A stretch of DNA of 64,000 bases from Anabaena sp. PCC 7108 (GCF_000332135.1 NZ_KB235896.1:186001-250000); one strand, 5' to 3'. Numbered from the stretch's first letter, positions 8,081 through 17,934 are shown. Notes: a model not told the origin generated them from the letters alone. Program-made: numbers and translations.

Positions 8081-9061
8081 GTGAAACTGGCTTTCATTAT
8101 AGATCCCATCCATCAGCTTGATCCATGCCATGACACAAGTATTGCTCTCATGGAAGCCGCGCAAATTCTAGGTCATGAAGTTTGGATAACTCAAGCTAAC
8201 CTACTGAACGTAGTGGAGAGTAAAGCTTGGGCTTTGCTACAGCAGGTAGAACTTGTACCAGTGGAGTTAGTAGAGGGACGTTGGATAGCAGCAAATCCCT
8301 GGTATAAGTTAAGTTCTAGCGTTTTAACTTCCTTGGAATCAATGGATGCTGTATTTATGCGGACAGATCCACCTGTCAATGATTCCTACCTCTATGCTAC
8401 TTACATTTTGGATTACATTGACCAAAATAAAACCCTGGTAATTAACAGCCCTAGTGGTATCAGAAGTGCAAATGAGAAAATGTATGCTCTTCAGTTTACC
8501 GAATGTATTCCCGAAACGATTGTCAGTGCTGACAAACAAGTTATCCGCGAATTTGTGGCAGCAAAGGGAGCAACTGTTCTCAAACCGCTGGGTAACAAAG
8601 CTGGAGAGGGGATTTTATTTTTGCAATCAGGCGATCGCAATTTCAATTCCATTGTTGAACTTAGTACCCTCCAAGGTCGAGTACCTGTGATGGTACAAAA
8701 CTATTTACCAGCAGCAAAAGACGGAGATAAACGGATTATTTTGCTGGATGGTGAACCGATTGGGGCGCTCAATCGCCTTTCTAGTGGCAGTGATTTTCGC
8801 AATAATATGGCCACAGGGGGTACTGTAGCTCAAACCCAAATTACTCCATCAGAGCAGAAAATCTGCACCATCTTAGCTGACAAACTACGCGAAGATGGGT
8901 TGATTTTTGTGGGTATTGATGTGATTGGTGGCTACCTGACTGAAGTCAACGTTACCAGTCCCACGGGAATTCGTGAGATTGACCGTCTAGATGGTACTCG
9001 TCTTGGGGATCAGGTCATTCAATGGCTTGAGCAGAAGCTAAACAGAAAACAACTCAATTAA
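8081..9061 (+). CDS. gshB: Glutathione synthetase (GshB)
   Basis: ATP-dependent ligation of glycine to gamma-glutamylcysteine, the last step of glutathione synthesis. The N-terminus MKLAFIIDPIHQLDP is the family hallmark and decides the GTG start at 8081, which has GAGG 8 bases upstream; an in-frame GTG at 8063 would add six residues. The ATP-grasp domain is complete, with KPLGNKAGEGILFL, VMVQNYLPAAKDGDKRI, the GG(T) loop ATGGT, and the metal-binding TEVNVTSPTGIREI near the C-terminus. At 326 aa it has normal length. Partner: grxC upstream. Confidence 0.95.
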   Translation: MKLAFIIDPIHQLDPCHDTSIALMEAAQILGHEVWITQANLLNVVESKAWALLQQVELVPVELVEGRWIAANPWYKLSSSVLTSLESMDAVFMRTDPPVNDSYLYATYILDYIDQNKTLVINSPSGIRSANEKMYALQFTECIPETIVSADKQVIREFVAAKGATVLKPLGNKAGEGILFLQSGDRNFNSIVELSTLQGRVPVMVQNYLPAAKDGDKRIILLDGEPIGALNRLSSGSDFRNNMATGGTVAQTQITPSEQKICTILADKLREDGLIFVGIDVIGGYLTEVNVTSPTGIREIDRLDGTRLGDQVIQWLEQKLNRKQLN

Positions 9062-9066
9062 ACTAG

Positions 9067-9113
9067 GACGCGGAGATACTGATATGTGTTCATGTATCTA
9101 TAACCGCGTCTTT
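9067..9113. terminator. Bidirectional terminator between gshB and ftsZ
   Basis: GACGCGG (9067-9073) pairs with CCGCGTC (9104-9110) and a nested AGATAC/GTATCT pair extends the stem; TTT follows. The convergent gshB and ftsZ genes flank it. The rest of the gap to 9358 holds nothing recognisable. Confidence 0.6.
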
Positions 9114-9358
9114 GTATCAGAGCATAATTTCTATAAATTATCCAATTTCACAAAATCAAAACGACTTTTCCTCACCCTGCTTCCCTACCTTAAAAGCAAT
9201 GAGATATTTTTTATTTGGCAGACCATAAAACTTCGGGGTAGCAACTAAATTGCTGACCCCTCCCTGGTGAAATAAACCCTAAAACTAGGAAATTGTATAC
9301 AGCACTCTGTCACAACTGAGACTGCAAATTTAATCTAAAATCTCAAATCCACAATTAC

Positions 9359-10642
9359 TTAATTTTTGGGTGGTGTACGTCGTCGTTGGAGAAAGTCAGG
9401 AATATCCAGTGAGGGTTTCTCTTTAGGCTCAGGAATTGGATTGGGTTGATTAACAGTTGGTTGTGGTGTAGGTTTTCTAGTATTTGCTGGAGTTACTATT
9501 CTTGTGTTAGCCACATTTTGTTGTGGTGCAACTTGGATTTCCCCTGTAAATCCAGTAGCAATAACAGTGATTCTGACTTCTCCTTGTAGTCTGTCATCAA
9601 TTACTGCGCCGAAAATAATATTCGCATTGGGATCAACCACTTCATAGATGGTTTCAGCCGCAGCATTGACTTCATGTAAAGTGAGGTCACTACCACCAGT
9701 AATATTAAAGACAACTCCTCTAGCTCCTTCAATAGAACATTCTAACAAAGGTGAAGAAATTGCGGCGATCGCTGCTTCTCTAGCTCTAGATTTGCCAGAA
9801 CTCACACCAATGCCCATCAATGCTGATCCTGCATCTGCCATAACTGCTCGCACATCAGCAAAGTCAACGTTGACTAACCCTGGAATCGTAATAATATCAG
9901 AAATACCTTGCACACCTTGACGTAACACATCATCAGCATAGCGAAAAGCTTCTTGTACAGGCGTTTGTTCGGGAATTACCTCCAACAACTTATTATTAGG
10001 GATAATAATCAGGGTATCCACCCGACTTTTCAATCCTTCAATCCCCTGCTCGGCTTGGCTGGTGCGTCGCCGTCCCTCGAATACAAATGGACGTGTGACT
10101 ACGCCGACAGTAAGAGCGCCCATTTCTTTAGCCACTTCTGCCACAATTGGCGCTGCACCTGTACCAGTTCCACCACCCATACCAGCTGTGATAAACACTA
10201 GGTCTGCACCTTCTAAAGCCGTAGCAATCTCATCACGAGATTCCTCTGCTGCCTTTTGACCAATAGCAGGATTACCCCCTGCGCCTAAACCTCTTGTCAG
10301 TTTCTGTCCGATTTGCAAGCGACTGGGAGCGCCAGCTAGGGTAAGCGCTTGGGCATCGGTGTTAATTGACCAAAATTCCACCCCAGATACATCAGATTCA
10401 ATCATGCGGTTAACAGCATTGCCACCCCCACCACCGACACCAATCACTTTAATGTTGGCAACTCGTCCAGGAACAATTTCACCAATACGGCTATTTTCAG
10501 TAATTTTCTTACTATCATGATTTCCGTAGTTCAACCCAGAACTGTTAAAGGGGTTGTTGGCGTTAACTGCGAGGGAGAAACCTGGCTGTCCGACAGATTG
10601 CGAATTTTTATAGGTAAGCTCTTGGTTATTATCGAGTGTCAT
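9359..10642 (-). CDS. ftsZ: Cell division protein FtsZ
   Basis: Tubulin-like GTPase forming the cytokinetic ring. At 427 aa it has the N-terminal extension of about 55 residues typical of heterocystous cyanobacteria, then the conserved core from [18 protein letters not shown]. The GTP-binding signature GGGTGTG is at residues 156-162; [11 protein letters not shown] and the T7 catalytic loop [11 protein letters not shown] follow. The C-terminal tail is a Pro/Thr-rich linker ending in the conserved peptide [10 protein letters not shown], which docks ZipN/SepF-type partners. It lies about 1 kb downstream of ftsQ on the same strand, so it probably has its own promoters in that long gap. Confidence 0.98.
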   Translation of the reverse strand: MTLDNNQELTYKNSQSVGQPGFSLAVNANNPFNSSGLNYGNHDSKKITENSRIGEIVPGRVANIKVIGVGGGGGNAVNRMIESDVSGVEFWSINTDAQALTLAGAPSRLQIGQKLTRGLGAGGNPAIGQKAAEESRDEIATALEGADLVFITAGMGGGTGTGAAPIVAEVAKEMGALTVGVVTRPFVFEGRRRTSQAEQGIEGLKSRVDTLIIIPNNKLLEVIPEQTPVQEAFRYADDVLRQGVQGISDIITIPGLVNVDFADVRAVMADAGSALMGIGVSSGKSRAREAAIAAISSPLLECSIEGARGVVFNITGGSDLTLHEVNAAAETIYEVVDPNANIIFGAVIDDRLQGEVRITVIATGFTGEIQVAPQQNVANTRIVTPANTRKPTPQPTVNQPNPIPEPKEKPSLDIPDFLQRRRTPPKN

Positions 10643-11624
10643 TGGATTTTTGAAAGGTAGATAAACGACTTTTTCTGGTGCTATTCACCTAAGAGTCAAC
10701 TATAGTTTGACCATGCCATAGATTGTGGCAGTATTTTTTATTGTTCTCAACACGAACAAACTTAACCGGATTGGACGTACAATAATTAGCTATGGGATAC
10801 GCTTGAAACATGGACTATCGCACCACTAAATTCTCAGCAAGTATACTTAACTATGTTCGACAATTGGTCTATTCTCAATGATATATTCCTCCTCTATCCA
10901 AGTATGCGTGCATTATCTCCAATATGATTCCCCTATTTTTACTCAAAGTTTGATTTTGTGATAGTTTTGACGATGAATGTTGATTAATTCAGTACTATTA
11001 ACTAGTAAATACTTTAAACTTTTGTATAATTTTGAACTTTTTATTGAGTAAAATACGTTCAAAAGTTACTCGGCTTAATTTTGGAGTTGATTCTCCTATG
11101 GAGTTTAAAGTAGTTCTTATACACCTTAGCAGAGTAAAAGCAACTCCACACTCCAAATTCTCACCAGACCATAGAACTTGTAAAGATGGTTCGCGGACAA
11201 TCTTCTCTGCATTAATCATATGATCGATATTAGGGATGATCACAACTTTAGACACAAACCTTACTTACTTAATCAGTAGCCTTGAATAGCCAGCATAACT
11301 AGACACACCGTGTTAATGAACAGAAGTTACAGCGCAGAAAAGTCTGAACCCATGCCACAGTAGCAAAACACCTGAAAATTCAGCCTGAAAATTAAGGCGG
11401 TATTTCCCCCCATCCCGCGCTTAATTTCGATCAACCCGATGTGAGGCTAACAATTGAGTATCTGTTACTCTCAAATGAGTTTCTATCATTTATCCTGTCA
11501 TTTTAATAAAACTTAATGCCAATGTTTGTTTTGGTGGCAAAAATGGTGATGTTCGCAAGGATTTCGATGACTAGAAAATTTGTTTATTTACCAAGGCTTA
11601 CTGAATCAAATAGACCAGATGTTT
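10643..11624 (-). promoter_or_regulatory. Long non-coding ftsQ-ftsZ intergenic region
   Basis: There are 982 bases without a convincing gene between ftsQ and ftsZ. The longest frame (minus strand, 10998-11255, 85 codons) resembles no family I know and has no good ribosome site. An imperfect inverted repeat (AATTTTGGAGTTGATTC near 11077 with GCAACTCCACACTCCAAATT near 11140) could fold in the leader. I infer promoters and perhaps a structured leader for ftsZ; no specific box is claimed. Confidence 0.4.
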
Positions 11625-12542
11625 TTAGGGGGATTGAGACTTAATATAAAGTTTTTGGTTCATTTGTACTGAGGGAAAATCGGGATTTTTGAGATTGATA
11701 TACTCTATCTGACCAGGATTAAATTTTGCAGGTAAATGACGCATTTGGGCAAGTACCCTAATTTGTTCAGGTAACTGGGTACTAGGTAAACCGAGATGCA
11801 CATTTCCTAATTCTGTTTTCAGAATCAAATTAGTAGGATCTTGGTAATCAATTTCCGTTATTTTCAGAGAACTTTGGCTGATGGCTTGATAAAGTTGAGT
11901 CCAGTAAGGACGGGATTGTTGTGGTGAGACAATCACTTTAAGACTAGGTAGTTTTTCGGTGGGATTAAGAAAAGTGTATTTTTCTAAGGGCATCAATACC
12001 CCATGAGCATCGATTAAACCTATGTCACCCTTTTTGCTGACAGTACTACTATTTGGTGAGCAGTTCTGTGGATTTTCTCCAGGAGAATTTGCAGAGGATT
12101 GAGAGTTAGCGCGACAATCAATGGTTTTTTGCTGTTTGCTTGTTTGTGCGACGGCTACTGGTACACGTTCTTGAACTTCGATAATTAATCCAGGAGGGAA
12201 CAAACGGCGACTGACAGTGGCTTGAGCAATAGTTGGTTGTTGCTTCAAGGATTCTGCGATCGCATTTGGTTCTATCCGCCACAACGACTGAGGATAAGAT
12301 AACACTAGCAGTGACCGAATAGTTTGCTCTGAGAACAATTGCTTGCCCGATTTCATCACTATCTGTGTAGGAGCCTTTAGTACCCACATGGGTTGGATTG
12401 TCAGCCATAGTAATCCACCTGCCAGACCACAAACAGCGGAGGTTCGCCAAATAGTCTGAAGAATTTTTATTTGCCGTTGCTGACGTAATTTCTTACGACG
12501 CTGGGCTAAATCCCTACGAGAAACTGAGACTATGCCAGCCAT
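11625..12542 (-). CDS. ftsQ: Cell division protein FtsQ (POTRA domain)
   Basis: Bitopic inner-membrane divisome protein. The 305 residues show a basic cytoplasmic tail rich in R/K/Q (SRRDLAQRRKKLRQQRQ), one membrane helix at about 36-52, then a POTRA domain at roughly 54-130 (LKAPTQIVMKSGKQLFSE, NAIAESLKQQPTIAQATVSR, LIIEVQERVPVAVAQ) and the FtsQ/DivIB beta domain. A Ser/Asn/Pro-rich insertion of about 35 residues with several Cys follows the POTRA domain, at about 134-168. FtsQ is less conserved than FtsZ, but POTRA plus synteny with ftsZ make the call solid. Confidence 0.92.
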   Translation of the reverse strand: MAGIVSVSRRDLAQRRKKLRQQRQIKILQTIWRTSAVCGLAGGLLWLTIQPMWVLKAPTQIVMKSGKQLFSEQTIRSLLVLSYPQSLWRIEPNAIAESLKQQPTIAQATVSRRLFPPGLIIEVQERVPVAVAQTSKQQKTIDCRANSQSSANSPGENPQNCSPNSSTVSKKGDIGLIDAHGVLMPLEKYTFLNPTEKLPSLKVIVSPQQSRPYWTQLYQAISQSSLKITEIDYQDPTNLILKTELGNVHLGLPSTQLPEQIRVLAQMRHLPAKFNPGQIEYINLKNPDFPSVQMNQKLYIKSQSP

Positions 12543-12906
12543 TTAAACCCCTTTTCGGTTTTAGTTTAACTTAGTTAGGTACGCTCTTCTAGTCAATTAA
12601 TTTATCAGAAAGATGCATAAAAACCTTTGACAATATCGCAGCCTGAGGTGATCATCTTCAACCCAACTGAGGGACGGCCAAATCCAACAATATCTCATCG
12701 CTTTTAGCACAGAGGAAGGAAACGTCGGTTTGATTCCGTGAAATTGAATAATCAATCTATTTTTTGGAGTTCCCTAAGAGCGTCCGATTCTTATCTTGTT
12801 GCTAGATAACTATGCCAAGAAAATAGCATCAACCTCAAGCCCTAACTTGAGAGTTGATTGCAGAGCTATAAATTTATAAATTTAAAACTCCAAACTATTT
12901 CCTAAT
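12543..12906. other. Intergenic region upstream of ftsQ; nothing specific seen
   Basis: 364 bases between a small conserved gene and ftsQ, both on the minus strand. I see no open frame, terminator or repeat worth naming; it presumably holds the ftsQ promoter. Confidence 0.4.
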
Positions 12907-13272
12907 CTACCATTCTAGAGATTCATCGCTTGGAAAAACATCATGAGTTTTCTGAAACGCCGTATCTTCTGGACTAGCTTCCACTGGCAAATTCACTAAA
13001 AATGCTTGTAGTCGCATCCGTTCGATATAAGGCCAACCTCCCTCAGACTGAATATCTTTGAGCAGTGAGTAGAGCCTCTGGCGGTTATCAGGTAAGCTAT
13101 CTTGAAACATTCCATCACGAATATTTCTATGTGATTTTTCTAACTGTCGCAGCAGAGCCAATAGAGCTATCACATCACCTTGACAAAATTGTGCGACATC
13201 TTCTACCGCTGTAGCGATTGCTTGTAACTGATCAGAAATTTTCTCTAACTCAGAATTTTTACCGTTGCTCAT
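12907..13272 (-). CDS. Conserved cyanobacterial protein of unknown function, 121 aa
   Basis: A soluble, acidic, probably all-helical protein: long amphipathic stretches (LEKISDQLQAIATAVEDVAQ, VIALLALLRQLEKSHRNI) and no membrane segment or signal peptide. No catalytic motif is visible. It begins at an ATG preceded on its strand by GGAGAG. It is encoded upstream of ftsQ in the same direction but separated by 364 bases, so an operon link is uncertain. The coding style matches its neighbours, suggesting a real core gene rather than a chance frame. No function is proposed. Confidence 0.7.
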   Translation of the reverse strand: MSNGKNSELEKISDQLQAIATAVEDVAQFCQGDVIALLALLRQLEKSHRNIRDGMFQDSLPDNRQRLYSLLKDIQSEGGWPYIERMRLQAFLVNLPVEASPEDTAFQKTHDVFPSDESLEW

Positions 13273-13570
13273 ATAAATCTCTCCATGCGTACAAGATCAA
13301 CTCAAATTTACCGAATATTTGGGATTTTTAATTGTTTATAGAGAGTTATAGTTCTGCAGTTACCCGCTAAATACTGCTTTGTGAAGTGAAACTACAGGCT
13401 AAACTGAAGCTCAATTTATGGGACTCCCATTTGATTTTTGAAATCCACTTAGGGTGGAAAATGCCAACTATAGAAGGGTTTTGATGACAAATGCCCCTAC
13501 ACTAGGAAAATTTTCCAGATATCATCTAAACCTCATCCAAGTTGAGAACTGGAGTTTTTCAAAAGGGAAA

Positions 13571-13612
13571 AGGGAACAGGGAACAGGGAACAGGGAACAG
13601 GGAACAGGGAAG
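13571..13612. repeat. Heptanucleotide short tandem repeat (AGGGAAC)n
   Basis: Five exact AGGGAAC units (13571-13605) plus a sixth ending in G, with degenerate units before. This is the STRR type of repeat found between genes in heterocystous cyanobacteria. It lies in the 780-base gap between the 121-aa gene and psbO, which otherwise holds only AT-rich DNA, a HIP1 site (13742) and a triple CTCCTGAA repeat near 13981. Confidence 0.85.
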
Positions 13613-14055
13613 AGTATAAGATTTGGGAATAAAACCCAATTCTGAAAAAACTAAGGATTTCAAAGTAGACGTGGTTTATGATTGCTAAAGATAGGAAAAG
13701 TAATGACGATGCCCACGGCACGCTGATTCCTCAAAGAAAAGCGATCGCTTTTAAAACAGAGACTGAAAGCTTAACACAGCCTCTAAGGGAGCTAACTAGG
13801 ATCAATAACTTCTTATTTCTAAATATAGTGCTTTGATTTTGAGCTAAAAAAAATCGTATGATCTGGCTGATTTCCCCATCTAAACAATGGAATGTGTGTA
13901 GCATCAGGAAATACATACATATTACTGCATAATTTGGGTAACACTGCTGTTGCTACAAGTATAAGCGAAACCTACTAAGCGCTCCTGAACTCCTGAACTC
14001 CTGTATTCTTTTTGTAGACAACTTTAGATATTAATTTTTGACATTGAGGTTGACC

Positions 14056-14889
14056 ATGAGGTATCGCGCTTTAATTGTGGCTTTCTTGGCTTTATGTTTA
14101 GGGCTAATCACTGCTTGTAGTGATGCCCCTGCTTCGAGTGGCAAGGATCTACTCACCTATGAACAAATTCGAGGCACTGGTTTGGCTAACAAGTGTCCTC
14201 AACTGATAGAAACAAGTCGTGGTTCCATTGCACTTGATGCCAGCCAGTCCTATGCCATCAAAGAACTTTGCTTAGAACCAACAAATTTCTTTGTCAAAGA
14301 AGAACCCGCTAACAAACGCCAGAAGGCAGAATTTGTTCCTGGTAAATTATTAACTAGGTACACATCAACTATTGACCAAGTACAAGGCAACCTAAAAATC
14401 AATTCCGACAATAGCTTGACCTTTGTAGAAGCAGACGGTCTTGACTTCCAAGCCATCACTGTTAAACTTCCTGGTGGTGAACTAGTTCCTTTCTTGTTTA
14501 CCATCAAAAACTTGGTTGCTCAAACACAACCTAATTCAACCAGCATCAATACCTCTACGGACTTTGAAGGCTCTTTTAAGGTTCCTTCCTATCGTGGTGC
14601 TGCTTTTCTAGATCCTAAGGGTCGTGGTGTGGTTTCTGGTTACGATAATGCTGTAGCTCTTCCCGCTCAAGCAGATGATGAAGAGTTAACCCGCACTAAC
14701 GTCAAACGTGCAGAAATCCTGAGTGGCAAAATTTCTTTACGAGTAGCTAAAGTAGATAGTGCTAGTGGCGAAATAGCTGGTACTTTCGAGAGTGAACAGC
14801 CATCTGACACAGATTTGGGTGCTGGTGAGCCTAAAGAAGTTAAGATTCGCGGTTTATTCTACGGTCGCGTTGAAGGTAATGGAGTCTAA
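14056..14889 (+). CDS. psbO: Photosystem II manganese-stabilising protein PsbO
   Basis: Extrinsic 33-kDa protein on the lumenal face of photosystem II that stabilises the Mn4CaO5 cluster. The 277-aa product begins MRYRALIVAFLALCLG, an export signal ending in a lipobox-like LITAC (Cys21). The conserved disulfide cysteines are C47 (NKCPQL) and C72 (KELCLEP). PsbO signatures follow: LLTYEQIRGTGLANKCP, FTIKNLVAQ, DFEGSFKVPSYRGAAFLDPK and GRGVVSGYDNAVALPA. The ATG at 14056 (GAGG upstream) is preferred over a TTG at 14038, which would add six residues before the signal. A strong terminator follows, so it is monocistronic. Confidence 0.98.
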   Translation: MRYRALIVAFLALCLGLITACSDAPASSGKDLLTYEQIRGTGLANKCPQLIETSRGSIALDASQSYAIKELCLEPTNFFVKEEPANKRQKAEFVPGKLLTRYTSTIDQVQGNLKINSDNSLTFVEADGLDFQAITVKLPGGELVPFLFTIKNLVAQTQPNSTSINTSTDFEGSFKVPSYRGAAFLDPKGRGVVSGYDNAVALPAQADDEELTRTNVKRAEILSGKISLRVAKVDSASGEIAGTFESEQPSDTDLGAGEPKEVKIRGLFYGRVEGNGV

Positions 14890-14973
14890 ATCCTCTTATT
14901 GACACAAGAGAGCTATGGTGCGGGATATGGGTTTTTCCGGTATTGTCCGACCAACATAGATGTATTAGTTAAT

Positions 14974-15013
14974 CCAGATGTCCTCTTTTTTCAGGAGGCA
15001 TCTGGTTTTTTTT
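14974..15013 (+). terminator. Rho-independent terminator after psbO
   Basis: CCAGATG-T-CCTC pairs with GGAGGCATCTGG around a T-rich loop, then a run of eight T. The remaining gap to sigF is AT-rich. Confidence 0.85.
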
Positions 15014-15337
15014 AGGAATCTGGGAACATCTATTTTATACCTATTTACTTTATGGGTAATACCAATAGGCAAATGCGATTATGAGAGGACACGGGGATGA
15101 AAAATTCATGTGTAGCTTTGATTAAGTGAATTGAGATTATCCTCAATCTTGTTTATATTCTCAGTAAATAAACGTAGATTACATTTTTTATTTCAAAATT
15201 AGATGAATTTAATCAAGTTAAATAAGCAATATCACCAATAAGAAACTTTTACAGACCTAAAACTATAAGGAATATTATTGCTAGATACTTATAAGTAAAT
15301 CTCATATTGCGTTTGTTAAATTAAGTACGATCTCGGT

Positions 15338-15366
15338 TTGACATTGGAGCATTAATTGTATATTTT
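15338..15366 (+). promoter_or_regulatory. Candidate sigma-70-type promoter upstream of sigF
   Basis: TTGACA (15338-15343), a 17-base spacer, then TATTTT (15361-15366). It lies about 280 bases upstream of the chosen sigF start and points toward it. The match to consensus and spacing is good, but nothing else confirms it. Confidence 0.4.
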
Positions 15367-15643
15367 GATTCTAGGGTAATTGTTCCATCAACTACTGGAC
15401 AGACTAACTTCAGTTGAATAAAAAAACACACATATCAATTTCTTCTCTCAAAATGACGATGGACTCTGAACCTACTGATGGAATGCTTTTTAGCAAAAAG
15501 TTCTTTCTGTCATAGGGTCTTGCCGATTCTGTAAGAGCAGCATTTATCTAGATATCGTGCAATATGTACCCTCTTTGCCGATGTCTGAAAAAGGTTTAAA
15601 AGCAATTACTCAATTCAATTATTTGTTTAATACCCAATGTGCC

Positions 15644-16420
15644 ATGCATACTACAGCCACAAACGAACTAAAACATGAGATTTCGCAGCTATTGCGAGAG
15701 TATGAGCAAAATCCCTCAGAACGCCTTCGCAATCAACTAGTGAAACTAAATTTTGGATTAGTGAGAAAAGAAGCTCACTACTGGATCAATCAATGCCATG
15801 AAAGCTATGACGATTTGCTCCAGGTCGGTTGCTTAGGTTTAATCAGGGCTATTGAAAGATTTGAACTCTCTAAAGGACACGCCTTTAGTTCTTATGCAAT
15901 GCCATATATTCGCGGGGAAATTCAACACTATCTGAGAGATAAGGGTGTGACTATGCGAATACCCCGACGATGGCTGGCACTACAACAGCAAGCAATTGGA
16001 GTTTCGCGCTCTTTGCGGGAAAAAAATAACCGTCAGCCAACTGATTCAGAATTAGCCGCAGCACTAGAAATCTCTCTGAGTGAATGGCAAGAGGTTAAAT
16101 TAGCGTGGGTCAACCGCTCTCCTTTGAGTTTGGATGTACCAATCCAGGATGGGGAAGAAGGAGCTACATCCTTAGGTGAGTTGGTTCCAGATCCTCATTA
16201 CCGCAGCTTTCAACTGGCCCAAGAAGACCAAATGCGTCTACAACAAGCCCTAGTGCAGCTAGAGAACCGTACCCGCGAGGTTTTAGAATGTGTATTTTTG
16301 CAAGATTTGACTCAGAAACAAGTCGCAGAGCATTTGGGGATTAGTGTGGTTACTGTGTCTCGTAGAGTCAAAAAAGGGCTGGATTTATTGAAAAATCTGA
16401 TGGGTGCAGCAGAAGATTAA
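15644..16420 (+). CDS. sigF: Group 3 RNA polymerase sigma factor SigF
   Basis: Alternative sigma factor related to the SigB/F/G class; in unicellular cyanobacteria SigF directs pilin genes and motility. Domains: sigma-2 (residues about 35-105: DDLLQVGCLGLIRAIERF, FSSYAMPYIRGEIQHYLRD), sigma-3 (about 110-165) and sigma-4 with its helix-turn-helix (LTQKQVAEHLGISVVTVSRR) near the C-terminus. The frame opens at a GTG at 15557, but the ATG at 15644 gives the family-typical start MHTTATNELK; a middle ATG at 15581 is also possible. None has a clear ribosome site. The next gene encodes a lipoprotein with a PilP-like tail, consistent with a pilus link. Confidence 0.93.
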   Translation: MHTTATNELKHEISQLLREYEQNPSERLRNQLVKLNFGLVRKEAHYWINQCHESYDDLLQVGCLGLIRAIERFELSKGHAFSSYAMPYIRGEIQHYLRDKGVTMRIPRRWLALQQQAIGVSRSLREKNNRQPTDSELAAALEISLSEWQEVKLAWVNRSPLSLDVPIQDGEEGATSLGELVPDPHYRSFQLAQEDQMRLQQALVQLENRTREVLECVFLQDLTQKQVAEHLGISVVTVSRRVKKGLDLLKNLMGAAED

Positions 16421-16585
16421 TAATAAACCAGATCAAACTGTAGTTATGCTGGACTGACAGTGTTAAAAACAACGATAAAAGTGTAAAAATGTAGGCTATA
16501 AAGGAAACAGTCTTCGCCTCTAATAACAATTGAAGGCGTGCTAATTTCCATAAGTAAACCTTCCTATAGCTTTCGAGAACGGCTA

Positions 16586-17452
16586 ATGGGTATAAAATCA
16601 CAAATTACAGCTACAGCTATTTTCATGTTGGCGATCGCTGGATGTAGTTCAGGAGAAACTCCAGAAGCTACTAATACTTCTAGCCCTGTACCAACTCCCC
16701 AAGTAGCAGCCCAGAAACCACCAACAGATCCAACTTTTCCCAATCCTGTAGTACCTCCTAGTGCTACTAGCCCTGTTGGTTTAAGTAATGCTGGTATCAT
16801 TCAATCAACTAACGGCGATTTGCAACCGGGTCTAATACCAAAAGGAAGACCTGATCCATTTGCCCAAATTGTTAAGCCGACATTTACACAAATGCCTGGT
16901 AATGGAGATACAAAACTAGAAGTTCCTAAAATACCTCGTCTACCAACTCAAGTTACTAATCCACAACAAACGCAAACATCGCAAAATAGAACTTCAGGAA
17001 AACAAACAAATGTAGCGGCGGTCAAAAATAGAAATACTAATCCCAAGACTGCTACTCTACCTAAGCTTAAACCTGGAATAACTTCACCTCTGCCTAAGGT
17101 TTTACCTCAAACTGTTGCTACCCAGCCCATAAAGCCTTTATTGCCACCGCAACCACAACCTGAAGCGGCAAAAGCAATTGTAGTCAGTGGTGTGGTTTTG
17201 ATTGGTAGAGAACCCCAGGCAATTATCAAAGTACTGGACGAAAAAACCAGTCGCTATGTACAAGCAGGACAAATATTAGGTAATGGTGTTTTGATTAAAC
17301 GGATTGAGATGAATAGAGGTTCTAATCCTACTGTAATTTTGGAACAATACGGTATTGAAGTAGCCAAAGCAGTGGGTGATAAACCTATGAACTCTCAGCC
17401 ATCAAAGACTGCTTCTACTAGCAATCCTATTTCGATGGTCACACCGCTTTAA
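16586..17452 (+). CDS. Proline-rich lipoprotein with PilP-like C-terminal domain
   Basis: A 288-aa predicted lipoprotein. The ATG at 16586 gives a short signal with lipobox LAIAGC (Cys20). Residues 21-205 are low complexity, rich in Pro, Thr, Asn and Gln, like a wall-spanning tether. The last 80 residues form a compact beta-rich unit: VVSGVVLIGREPQAIIKVLD, YVQAGQILGNGVLIKRI, then NPTVILEQYGIEVAKAV. That order (substrate-like strand, G..LG.G..V..I, then a valine-rich strand) resembles the PilP/GspC homology region of type IV pilus and type II secretion systems. The similarity is pattern recognition, not a search result. Position after sigF supports a pilus or envelope role. Confidence 0.7.
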   Translation: MGIKSQITATAIFMLAIAGCSSGETPEATNTSSPVPTPQVAAQKPPTDPTFPNPVVPPSATSPVGLSNAGIIQSTNGDLQPGLIPKGRPDPFAQIVKPTFTQMPGNGDTKLEVPKIPRLPTQVTNPQQTQTSQNRTSGKQTNVAAVKNRNTNPKTATLPKLKPGITSPLPKVLPQTVATQPIKPLLPPQPQPEAAKAIVVSGVVLIGREPQAIIKVLDEKTSRYVQAGQILGNGVLIKRIEMNRGSNPTVILEQYGIEVAKAVGDKPMNSQPSKTASTSNPISMVTPL

Positions 17453-17627
17453 AATTTTGTTATGCTCTCAAACCTAATTGTGATTTAAATACGGCTATCA
17501 ATCTGAAAAAAGCGGTCAGATTAATCGTTTATCTCTAGTTTGGGAGTGCCTTACAAAGAATTTAAAAAACAGAAAATAAAGTTTAATGACCGGAGATTTC
17601 CGGTTTTATATTAGTTTTATGGAGTTT

Positions 17628-17876
17628 ATGGAGCAGATTAAAGAAAAAGTTGAATTCCCTAATTTACCTTTAGCTGTATATCGAGAGATAGCAGCTCATT
17701 TGCGTCAAGTAGAAGGAATAGAGGTGGATTTAATTTCCCAGACTTCTTCGCAGTTCGATTATAGTCAAAGTCAAGTTGATAGTTTGTGGATTTCTGGGAC
17801 AACAAATGTTAATGAGGAAAGCCAACAGAGAATCAAACAAATTTTGGCTTACTATCAGAATCTGTATGGTGTTTAA
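17628..17876 (+). CDS. Small conserved hypothetical protein, 82 aa
   Basis: A soluble protein beginning MEQIKEKVEFPNLPLAVYRE and containing REIAAHLRQVEGIEVDLI, an alternating pattern that suggests a helix-strand fold. I recall similar short proteins in other cyanobacteria but know no function. Three in-frame ATGs exist (17586, 17619, 17628); the last is chosen because conserved-looking sequence begins there and GGAG precedes it. A perfect CCGGAGATTTCCGG palindrome (17590-17603) lies in the leader if the later start is right. A terminator follows at 17913. Confidence 0.6.
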   Translation: MEQIKEKVEFPNLPLAVYREIAAHLRQVEGIEVDLISQTSSQFDYSQSQVDSLWISGTTNVNEESQQRIKQILAYYQNLYGV

Positions 17877-17912
17877 TTTTTTAAGCTTTTTGTGAAATTT
17901 AATTTCAGTTTC

Positions 17913-17934
17913 AACCCTAGTTTAGGGTTTTTTT
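17913..17934 (+). terminator. Rho-independent terminator after the 82-aa gene
   Basis: AACCCTA and TAGGGTT form a 7-bp stem with a 3-base loop, followed by a run of seven T. It marks the right edge of the core block before the accessory island. Confidence 0.8.

Noticed and set aside
10998-11255. 85-codon minus-strand frame in the ftsQ-ftsZ gap
   Set aside because: No recognisable motif or ribosome site and it overlaps an imperfect inverted repeat; more likely chance.
13454-13721. Short frames near the heptamer repeat upstream of psbO
   Set aside because: Both are read from the AGGGAAC tandem repeat (EQGTGNREQGT-like sequence), not from a gene.
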